From CAVZXS01 sp963779325 (lineage in GTDB: Bacteria > Bacteroidota > Bacteroidia > Chitinophagales > Chitinophagaceae), in the NCBI GenBank assembly GCA_963779325.1, contig CAVZXS010000025.1:62001-126000 (forward strand): a stretch of DNA of 64,000 nucleotides, in the 5' to 3' direction. Both the position numbers and the translations under genes were made by a program. The notes below the pieces were generated by a model, which saw only the letters and a list, made by a program, of their open reading frames with translations, had not been told where the DNA came from and made no database searches. This document shows positions 55,422 through 62,640 of this stretch, in pieces. Position 1 is the stretch's first letter. Every line of letters starts with the position of its first letter.

Positions 55422-55940
55422 TCACTCTTCCACTTCCACAATCATTTCTATTTCAACTGCAATGTTAGCAGGTAAAGAACACATGCCTACCGCCGATCTT
55501 GCATGCTTTCCTTTTTCACCAAATACTTCTACCATAAATTCTGAAAAACCGTTAATCACTTTAGGATGATCTTTGAAATCGGGCTCGCAATTTACCATGC
55601 CCAATACTTTTACAATTCGTTTTACTTTATCCAAACTGCCAAGCTCTGTTTTTAATACAGCTAATTGTTGTATCGCGGTTAGTTTGGCTGCTTCGCGGCC
55701 CTGCTCAAGCGTAATATCTTTTCCCACCTTGCCGGTAATATTGGTGCCGTCACTTTTCATCGGTCCTTTGCCCGAAAGAAATAGCAGGTTACCAACTTTG
55801 ACAGCGTTTACATAAGCGGCTACCGGCGCGGATGCGGGAGGAAGCGTAATTCCCATTGCTTTTAATTTCTCTTCTGCGATTTGTGCTTGCATAAAATAAA
55901 AAGTTGTTACAAATATTGCTGAAAGAAAATATTTTTTCAT
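55422..55940 (-). CDS. Secreted RidA/YjgF-family protein
   Basis: A 172-residue protein with a signal peptide (MKKYFLSAIFVTTFYFMQAQ), unusual for the normally cytoplasmic RidA family of enamine/imine deaminases. The RidA domain covers residues 22-172: AAYVNAVKVGNLLFLSGKGP, the arginine in GKHARSAVGMCSLPANIAVE and EIEMIVE are conserved. It is convergent with the aminotransferase gene, six bases away. Confidence 0.88.
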   Translation of the reverse strand: MKKYFLSAIFVTTFYFMQAQIAEEKLKAMGITLPPASAPVAAYVNAVKVGNLLFLSGKGPMKSDGTNITGKVGKDITLEQGREAAKLTAIQQLAVLKTELGSLDKVKRIVKVLGMVNCEPDFKDHPKVINGFSEFMVEVFGEKGKHARSAVGMCSLPANIAVEIEMIVEVEE

Positions 55941-55951
55941 TGTAAAAAGTT

Positions 55952-56657
55952 TTACATCAATTTAAACAATCCTGCTGCCAGTAAAGCCCCGATTACCGGC
56001 CCTGCTACAGGTATCCAGCTATAGCTCCAGTCGCTGTCGCGTTTATTTTTTATAGGTAAAATAAAATGCGCAATGCGCGGGACCTAAATCCCTCGCAGGA
56101 TTTATAGCATAGCCTGTGGGACCACCCAATGATAAACCAATACCAAGCACTAATAGGGCTACCGGCAGTGCATCAATCGTTACGAATGTGGCAGGTTGCG
56201 ACATAGCTAATGCGCCGAATGTTAATACAAACGTGCCGATGATTTCCGTAATAAGATTATAACCTGTATTACGAATAGCCGGCGAATTACAAAAAACAGC
56301 CATCTTTAGATCCTTATCTTCCGTTTCATCAAAATGTTGTTTGTAAGCAAGCCATACAACAGCCGCTCCGGCAATAGCGCCGCCGAACTGTGCTGCTATA
56401 TATGTAAGTACCAAAGAAGAATCAAAATCGCCAAATACAGACAAAGCAATTGTTATGGCCGGGTTCAGGTGGCCGCTGCCGCCCAATTTGGCAGATGCGT
56501 ATACACCCAGGAAAACAGCTATGGCCCAACCAAAAGTAATAACGATCCATCCGCTGTTTTGTCCTTTTGTTTTGCTCAACAATACATTTGCTACTACGCC
56601 GCCGCCTAATACAATCAGTAACATAGTGCCGGTAAACTCACCCGTAAATGGACCCAT
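55952..56657 (-). pseudogene. Frameshifted aquaglyceroporin (MIP family)
   Basis: The frame starts MGPFTGEFTGTML and holds both pore motifs: NPA in HLNPAIT and NPARD in YAINPARDLGP, where the Asp after NPAR is typical of glycerol facilitators. An extra base at about 56077 then breaks the frame; without it the sequence continues RIAHFILPIKNKRDSDW and ends with a last helix before TAA at 55952-55954. Corrected length is about 234 residues, normal for MIP channels. The break removes helix six. Confidence 0.8.
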
Positions 56658-56748
56658 AAATGCAGTTTTTTAAATTGAAATAATACAGAAAGATAATTAT
56701 TTCAACTAAATGGAAAGGCAATTATGATTTTTCTTTTGTGTAAAATAT

Positions 56749-56779
56749 AAAAAAGCCCCTTGTGGAAACAAGAGGCTTT
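56749..56779 (-). terminator. Rho-independent terminator of the porin/amtB unit
   Basis: Read on the minus strand, AAAGCCTCTTGT and ACAAGGGGCTT form a stem with loop TTCC, followed by TTTTTTATATT. It lies 84 bp after the porin stop. Confidence 0.82.
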
Positions 56780-56787
56780 AAACGATT

Positions 56788-56816
56788 GCCTGCCCGAATA
56801 CTTCATTCAGGCGGGC
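56788..56816. repeat. Dispersed palindromic repeat, copy 2
   Basis: GCCTGCC (56788-56794) pairs with GGCGGGC (56810-56816, one G-U). The middle CGA...TTCATTCA matches the copy at 11352-11382. Confidence 0.7.
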
Positions 56817-56862
56817 TTGCTAAATGAGAAAGGTTAATGATTGGTTATTACGCCATAATATT

Positions 56863-57975
56863 TTAAAAAGCATAAACGGCTGCTACCAGGAAACTTGTAA
56901 ATGATTTTTTTGCCGCACCTGATTTGTCCGCAAAAATACTTTCACTTGCATTATCAAGCCGCAGCTCGGGAATAATTAAGAATGAATTAATCTTAAAGTT
57001 GGCTGATACCGTAGTGGCGAAAATATTTCCTCCCTTGGGAGCAAAGGCAAACATTTTCAATTGGTTTTTATCGTTGAAATATTCACCCCTTAGCGTAAAG
57101 CCAAGCCAGCTTTTCGGATCTGCATTAAGGTATACGGCGCCGCCCGCCCAGCTTTTGCCCGAAATATTTTTACTTCCGTCCCAGGATTTACCGCTGTTCA
57201 CTGTGCCGTTAATACCTGCACTGAATTTGTCGCTCAACTTCGCAGTAGCTACTATATCAAATTGATTGGTAATTGAGGAATCGGGGTTTTTACCGCCAAC
57301 ATAATTGAAATAAATTTTTACATCTTCATTCGGCGCTACACTGTACTGGGCAATGAGAAATTTTTTATTGATACGTCCGTCAGGCACTATGCGGTAATCG
57401 GTAGCATTGGATATACCTGCCATAAAGCCATGCTTGCCTTTAGTGATATCAGCTTTCAATCCGGTATGGGTAAACGGGCCGTTTGTAAACATATAAGACA
57501 TACTGTAGTTCCTGTTCAGTTGCGGGTCTACCAATTCATAACCAACATGCGTAGCCCATGAGCCTGCGGTAAACTTTATCCAGTCTGCCGGTGCATAGGT
57601 TACATAAAGTTGCTTTACAGCTGCGCCAATGCCGTTATCATTGTAGGCAAACTCTGCGGCTCTTGTTCCAAAACCAAGATCGGCTACTACGCCTACCTTT
57701 CCGCCTTGGTGCTCGGCTTTAATACCGGCCATGCCCAATGAGAAGGCATTTTGGCTATTGGTAAAACTGGTGAGGTTATTGGCCTTTGTTTTGGCAAAAT
57801 CGTAGCGGTAATACACATCTGCCGAACCGGATATTTTAAGCACCGGGACTTTTTCTTCTTCAGCGGCTTCTTTTTCAGGTTTTGCAGCGGTTTCTACAGC
57901 TACGGCTGCTTCTTGTGCATAAGTAAAAACAGACAGGAGCGTGGCAGTACATGCCACCAAAATTTTTTGTAACAT
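56863..57975 (-). CDS. Beta-barrel porin (BBP2/OmpL-type)
   Basis: A 370-residue outer-membrane porin. A signal peptide ends at TYAQ, then an Ala/Glu/Lys-rich linker (residues 22-45) leads into a barrel from about residue 46 (VLKISGSADVYYRYDFAK) to the C-terminal FLVAAVYAF with terminal phenylalanine. Porins of this type are often encoded next to amtB in Bacteroidota, as here, and may help ammonium or urea-type solutes cross the outer membrane; that role is inferred. Confidence 0.85.
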   Translation of the reverse strand: MLQKILVACTATLLSVFTYAQEAAVAVETAAKPEKEAAEEEKVPVLKISGSADVYYRYDFAKTKANNLTSFTNSQNAFSLGMAGIKAEHQGGKVGVVADLGFGTRAAEFAYNDNGIGAAVKQLYVTYAPADWIKFTAGSWATHVGYELVDPQLNRNYSMSYMFTNGPFTHTGLKADITKGKHGFMAGISNATDYRIVPDGRINKKFLIAQYSVAPNEDVKIYFNYVGGKNPDSSITNQFDIVATAKLSDKFSAGINGTVNSGKSWDGSKNISGKSWAGGAVYLNADPKSWLGFTLRGEYFNDKNQLKMFAFAPKGGNIFATTVSANFKINSFLIIPELRLDNASESIFADKSGAAKKSFTSFLVAAVYAF

Positions 57976-58067
57976 TGCAGAACATTTTAAGTGTTAATGA
58001 AAAGGGTATGGCGGTACTTACTCTTGCCGGAGTAATTGCAATTAAGCTGTACCTTTTTCTATTTATT

Positions 58068-59453
58068 TTAATCAGTTGTTATTTCTTCTTTCAAAATGCC
58101 GTTGTTGTGTACCAACAAAGTGCCTTGCGAATATTTCTCGTCGTGCTGCGAAGCATCCAATCCCAACTCTTCATCTTCGGAACTTACACGTAAGGGAAGA
58201 ACCAAATTGATGAATTTGAATATAACGAAGGATACAACGAAGCTGTAAGAAACTACAATGGCCAATGCTTTTAATTGGGTAAAAAAGAAAGCAGCGCCTC
58301 CGTAAAATAATCCGTCGGCGCCGGCGCCGTTTACTGCTTTGGTTGCAAACACACCCGTCAATACCATACCTACCATACCGCCAATACCATGACAGGGAAA
58401 TACATCCAACGTATCATCCAACTTTGATTTTTGTTTGTAATAAACAGCTACATTGGAAATGATAGCAGCTAATACTCCTATAAAAATACTTTGCGGAATA
58501 CCTACAAAACCTGCAGCGGGTGTAATGGCCACCAAGCCAACTACCGCACCGATACAAAAGCCCAATACAGAAGGTTTTTTGCCGCGCAATACATCAAAAA
58601 ACATCCAGCTTAAACCGGCAGCGGCGGCAGCCGTATTGGTAGTAGCGAATGCAGATACAGCTAAAGAATTGGCGCCTAATGCGGAACCTGCATTGAAACC
58701 AAACCAACCGAACCAAAGCAAACCGGTACCTATTAATACATAAGGAATATTAGCGGGTGGAATTTCTTTATGCTCAATATGCGATTGTCTGCGTTTTAAT
58801 ACTAATGCACCGGCTAATGCAGCGCAACCCGCAGATATATGTACAACGGTACCACCTGCAAAGTCTAAGGCGCCCATTTTAAAAAGAAAACCTTCGGGAT
58901 GCCATGTCCAATGTGCGATAGGGGCGTATACCAACAAACTAAAGAGAACGATAAATATAACGTAGCCGGTAAATTTTATACGCTCTGCCACAGCGCCAAC
59001 TACAAGGCCGGGTGTAATGATGGCGAACATTAACTGAAATAAAGCAAATAAGGTAAGCGGAATAGAGGGGGCGAGACTCCAGGGAGCGCCGGAGTTTACA
59101 CCTTTAAAAAATAAGTGTGTCAGCGGGTTACCGATAAAGCCATTCACAGACTCTCCGAAAGCGAGACTGTAGCCTACCGTTACCCAAAGAATACTTACTA
59201 TACCGGTGGCCACCATGCTTTTAATCATGGTAGAGATTACATTCTTGCGATGAACCATACCTCCATAAAAAAAAGCAAGGCCGGGCGTCATTAAAAAAAC
59301 CAATGCCGTAGCAACAATTATCCAGGCAATATCAGCAGGGCTGTATTTACTCGTATCGGCAAAGTCTGCTAAGGGTTTTACAAAAAGAGCAATGACGGCA
59401 ATTGCTACTAAAGCAATAAACGGAATTACTTGCTTAAATGATAGCTTCTTCAT
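58068..59453 (-). CDS. amtB: Ammonium transporter
   Basis: A 461-residue inner-membrane channel with eleven or twelve helices. TPGLAFFYGGMVHRKNVIST, LDFAGGTVVHISAGCAALAG (first pore histidine region), WFGFNAGSAL and VFPCHGIGGMVGMVLTGVFA (second pore histidine) are all conserved. A cytoplasmic tail of about 50 residues ends LKEEITTD. No glnK/glnB gene lies beside it. It is probably transcribed with the porin gene 92 bp downstream. Confidence 0.94.
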   Translation of the reverse strand: MKKLSFKQVIPFIALVAIAVIALFVKPLADFADTSKYSPADIAWIIVATALVFLMTPGLAFFYGGMVHRKNVISTMIKSMVATGIVSILWVTVGYSLAFGESVNGFIGNPLTHLFFKGVNSGAPWSLAPSIPLTLFALFQLMFAIITPGLVVGAVAERIKFTGYVIFIVLFSLLVYAPIAHWTWHPEGFLFKMGALDFAGGTVVHISAGCAALAGALVLKRRQSHIEHKEIPPANIPYVLIGTGLLWFGWFGFNAGSALGANSLAVSAFATTNTAAAAAGLSWMFFDVLRGKKPSVLGFCIGAVVGLVAITPAAGFVGIPQSIFIGVLAAIISNVAVYYKQKSKLDDTLDVFPCHGIGGMVGMVLTGVFATKAVNGAGADGLFYGGAAFFFTQLKALAIVVSYSFVVSFVIFKFINLVLPLRVSSEDEELGLDASQHDEKYSQGTLLVHNNGILKEEITTD

Positions 59454-59503
59454 ACAGGGGAATTTTTAAATATTAAGAAAAAAAATAAACTATTTTAATT
59501 ATT

Positions 59504-59540
59504 CAAAAATACAGGATTGATATCTATAATTTAAATTATA
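59504..59540 (-). promoter_or_regulatory. amtB promoter with 16-bp palindrome in the -33 region
   Basis: Minus-strand -7 box TATTTTTG (59504-59511). The -33 TTTG is missing; in its place is the perfect palindrome TATAATTTAAATTATA (59525-59540). A second symmetric element, ATATTATTT-A-AAATAATAT, lies at 59547-59565. They are good candidates for a nitrogen or Crp-type operator. The remaining spacer up to 59850 is AT-rich, with no gene. Confidence 0.45.
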
Positions 59541-59838
59541 AAAAACATATTATTTAAAATAATATGAATGAGTGTTCGTTTTGTACCTCTATTTCATTGG
59601 CTATCTACTTTTTAATTTAATTGGATAAAGATTATGCATGGATAAAGAATTATTTTTTTGCAACTTAATAGTATTTATTAGCCATCTAAGTATTGAAAAA
59701 GGCTTTATAATCTCCCCGGGTATACCTATTTATAATCGCAAAATTTTTTAAGTCTAATCGCATAGGGTAAATTTTCATTTTCTGCAAGACGGTTACTAAA
59801 TCAAAACATTGCGGTGACAAAAAGAATTTTTTAAACTA

Positions 59839-59846
59839 TAATTTTG
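59839..59846 (+). promoter_or_regulatory. Candidate -7 box for the Crp/Fnr gene
   Basis: TAATTTTG matches TAnnTTTG and ends four bases before the ATG at 59851. Confidence 0.4.
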
Positions 59847-59850
59847 TTCA

Positions 59851-60450
59851 ATGAAATCTGCAGAGTTAAATATCGACATTAAACATTTTTTTGAAATACC
59901 GCTGGTAAAGGAGTGTAATTTTTCGAAGTATGAGATGGAGAAACTCGCTGATTGCGTGGTTAGTGAGCGACTTTGTAAAAAGATGAAAATTTTAGTACCC
60001 GGCGAGGAGGACAATAAATTTCGTTTTGTACACAAAGGGCTTGTTCGCCAGTATTATGTTTTTAAAGAGAAAGAAATAAACGTACAATTTTCCGACGTCA
60101 ATGATATTGTTGTCGCCTTTGCATCATATATGGGTCATCAACCATCCGATTATTTTATTGAAGCGTTGGAGCCTGCTGAATTATTTACTATTACAAGAGA
60201 GAATATGGACTATTTAATGTCGCAGGGTCCAAATTTTATAAGCTTCGGGAAAAAAATATCAGCTTCGCTTTGCAACGAAAAATCCTTACGCGAAAGAGAA
60301 TTATTGAATTATGGCGCATTGGGACGTTTGCAAAATTTTATGGATACCAAGACCGATTTATTTTTACGTCTTCCGCAAATATATATCGCCTCTTATCTTA
60401 ATATTCAGCCCGAAACATTCAGCGCTTTAAAAAAGAAAATAGTATACTGA
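59851..60450 (+). CDS. Crp/Fnr-family transcription regulator
   Basis: A 199-residue regulator. The N-terminal 120 residues form a cyclic-nucleotide-binding-like beta roll (VPGEEDNKFRFVHKGLVRQY, EALEPAELFTITRENMDYL). A long helix is followed by a short winged helix, with the recognition part LPQIYIASYLNIQPETFSAL. The cAMP-contact Glu/Arg pair is not obvious, so the ligand is unknown. It is divergent from amtB and close to gltBD, which suggests control of nitrogen genes. Confidence 0.85.
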   Translation: MKSAELNIDIKHFFEIPLVKECNFSKYEMEKLADCVVSERLCKKMKILVPGEEDNKFRFVHKGLVRQYYVFKEKEINVQFSDVNDIVVAFASYMGHQPSDYFIEALEPAELFTITRENMDYLMSQGPNFISFGKKISASLCNEKSLRERELLNYGALGRLQNFMDTKTDLFLRLPQIYIASYLNIQPETFSALKKKIVY

Positions 60451-60580
60451 TTTCGATAAAAAATTTTTCTGTTTGATTAAGACTGCTTAAGAAAATAATT
60501 AATACAGGACACCTGCCGCAATAACCGGCAAATAAACATACGTTTTATATAGGTCGGATAAAGCTCCGCATACCTTTTTT

Positions 60581-60971
60581 ATGAGTACCATTTCTATTTT
60601 AATTACCGATGATAGCAAGTTCTTCCGGAGCATTTGGAGCCGGCTGCTTAAAAGCGATAAACGTTTTAGCGTAGTAAAAGAATGTGAGAACGGCGGAGAG
60701 GCCGTGAGCAAACCAAACAGCACAAACCTGATATTGTACTGATGGATATTGAAATGCCGCTGATGAACGGATTCGCGGCTACTTCACTTATACAAAAAGC
60801 GGTTCCCGAAAGTCGTGTTATCGGTTTTTCATCGCATAACGTATTAAGATATGCAGCCATGATGGTAAATAGGGTGTACGGGGCTACCTGCCAAAAAATT
60901 CTTCCCGCGAAGAATTGATAGAAGCGATAGTGCAGGTAGACAGCGGTAAGATTTACCTCGGAAAAAAGTAG
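60581..60971 (+). pseudogene. CheY-like response regulator receiver with two frameshifts
   Basis: ATG 60581 encodes MSTISILITDDSKFFRSIW with the acidic pair near residue 10. A missing G at about 60709 and a missing A at about 60868 break the frame. With both restored the protein is about 130 residues, a single receiver domain: IVLMDIEMPLMNG (phosphoryl Asp56), GFSSHN (Ser/Thr site), YLPKNSS (Lys) and an end at GKKstop. No output domain or histidine kinase is present. Confidence 0.75.
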
Positions 60972-61000
60972 TAACAGCAGGCGTTTTATAACCGGCTCAT

Positions 61001-61033
61001 AAAAAAAGAGGTTGTCAACAAAGAACAACCTCT
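61001..61033 (-). terminator. Rho-independent terminator after gltD
   Basis: Read on the minus strand, AGAGGTTGT and ACAACCTCT form a 9-bp stem with a nine-base loop, followed by TTTTTTT. Confidence 0.85.
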
Positions 61034-61057
61034 CTCCCAAAATAAAGTACTTTGTAT

Positions 61058-62566
61058 TTACGCTACCATCACATTGGTATCTTTTGTTTCCAGCAGCGAT
61101 GTGCCGTTGTTTAAAAACTCATCTGCTTTCCTCGCACATTCTCTTCCCTCGCTGATGGCCCATACAACTAAGCTTTGACCTCGGCGCATATCACCCGCTG
61201 TAAATATTTTAGCAATGTTGGTTTGATAATCTTTTTCCGATGCACGTACATTACCTCTTTCATCCAATTCTACTTCCAATTGTTTTAATAACCCTTCATG
61301 CTGCGGATGCACAAAGCCCATGGCCAGTAAGGCCAGTTCACACGGAATTTCTTTTTCACTGCCCGGTACTTCTATAAATTGCGCAGGTCTGCCGTCTGCA
61401 ATTTTCCATTCAAGCTCTACCATTTTCAATGCTTTTAAATTGCCGGCAGCATCGCCTATAAATTCTTTGGTAGCAATGGCCCATTTTCTGTCGGCGCCTT
61501 CTTCGTGCGAAGAAGTTACTTTTAACGTCATGGGATAAGAAGGCCAGGGCATAAATTCATTTCTTTCATGGGGCGGTTTGGGCAACAGTTCAAATTGCGT
61601 TACAGATACCGCACCATGACGATTGGAAGTACCCACGCAATCGCTGCCGGTATCGCCGCCGCCAATTACTACTACGTTTTTATTATTGGCAAAAATATCT
61701 TCGTGATGCATATTGCTTTCTACTGCTCCCTCTACCCGGGAGAGGGTAGGCGTGAGGTTACTTACTCTTTTATTTTGTTGTTTTAAAAAATCCATAGCGA
61801 AGTGTACGCCTTTTAATTCGCGGCCCGGTATTTTTAAATCCCGTGGTACTGTACTGCCGCCGGCTAATACTATTGCATTGTATTCTCTCAGCAAATCATT
61901 AATACTGATATTTACACCCACATTGGCATTGCATTTAAAAATCACTCCTTCTTCTTTCATTAAATCAATTCTTCTCTCCACCACCCATTTTTCCAATTTA
62001 AAATCAGGTATACCGTAACGCAGCAAACCGCCGGGCATATCGTCTCTTTCAAAAACAGCTACTGTATGCCCCGCATAATTTAACTGCGCTGCCGCCGCAA
62101 GTCCCGCCGGGCCGCTGCCCACTACAGCAATTTTTTTACCTGTTCTTACATTTGGTTTGCGGGGTTTTACAAATCCTTTGTCAAATGCTATTTCAATAAT
62201 ATGCTTTTCTATTTCCTCGATAGCGATGGCCGGTTGATTGATACCCAGCACACATGCGGTTTCGCAGGGAGCCGGGCAAATACGACCGGTAAACTCCGGA
62301 AAGTTATTTGTTGATGTGAGTATATCGTACGCCTCTTTCCATTGATTGTTATATACCGCATCGTTGAATTCAGGTATTACATTTCCCAACGGGCAACCAT
62401 GATGGCAAAAAGGTACGCCGCAATCCATGCAGCGACCGCTTTGTTTATTTAATTGCTCATCACTGTAGCGGTTTACAAATTCGTTGTAATCCTTCACTCT
62501 TTCTTCCACCGGTCTTTTAGATGGAAGTTCTCTTGTAAATTCTAAAAATCCTGTTGTCTTACCCAT
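61058..62566 (-). CDS. gltD: Glutamate synthase small subunit
   Basis: A 502-residue NADPH-oxidising subunit that passes electrons to GltB. N-terminal cluster cysteines are C46, C49, C54 and C58 (RCMDCGVPFCHHGCPLGN). FAD-binding VVGSGPAGL lies at 148-156, and the NADPH-binding VVIGGGDTGSDC motif near 299-310. Residues 270-284 (NLTPTLSRVEGAVES) are encoded by a palindromic repeat (61715-61759) and have no counterpart in typical GltD. The insertion lies just before the NADPH site but keeps the frame. It follows gltB with a 38-bp gap. Confidence 0.95.
   Translation of the reverse strand: MGKTTGFLEFTRELPSKRPVEERVKDYNEFVNRYSDEQLNKQSGRCMDCGVPFCHHGCPLGNVIPEFNDAVYNNQWKEAYDILTSTNNFPEFTGRICPAPCETACVLGINQPAIAIEEIEKHIIEIAFDKGFVKPRKPNVRTGKKIAVVGSGPAGLAAAAQLNYAGHTVAVFERDDMPGGLLRYGIPDFKLEKWVVERRIDLMKEEGVIFKCNANVGVNISINDLLREYNAIVLAGGSTVPRDLKIPGRELKGVHFAMDFLKQQNKRVSNLTPTLSRVEGAVESNMHHEDIFANNKNVVVIGGGDTGSDCVGTSNRHGAVSVTQFELLPKPPHERNEFMPWPSYPMTLKVTSSHEEGADRKWAIATKEFIGDAAGNLKALKMVELEWKIADGRPAQFIEVPGSEKEIPCELALLAMGFVHPQHEGLLKQLEVELDERGNVRASEKDYQTNIAKIFTAGDMRRGQSLVVWAISEGRECARKADEFLNNGTSLLETKDTNVMVA
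61715..61759. repeat. Palindromic repeat inserted in frame within gltD
   Basis: CTCCCTCTACCCGGGAGAGGGT forms a near-palindrome around CCCGGG and is followed by GGCGTGAGG, the same layout as the free-standing repeat at 13095-13129. It contributes 15 codons. Confidence 0.85.
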
Positions 62567-62578
62567 ATGCTTATTTAA

Positions 62579-62640
62579 AAAATAAAAAGTAAAAAAAGTA
62601 TCTTCTAATTTTTGACTTTTACTTTTTGACTTTTTGTTTG
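62579..62640. repeat. AAAAGTC/AAAAAGT repeat at the gltB 3' end
   Basis: A/T-rich inverted-repeat region in the same sequence family as 42737-42797. Its right part encodes the last residues of GltB (KSQKVKVKN) and the stop. Confidence 0.75.

Noticed and set aside
56070..56085. Programmed frameshift in the aquaglyceroporin
   Set aside because: There is no slippery heptamer, and the second half is needed for pore helix six; an indel is more likely.
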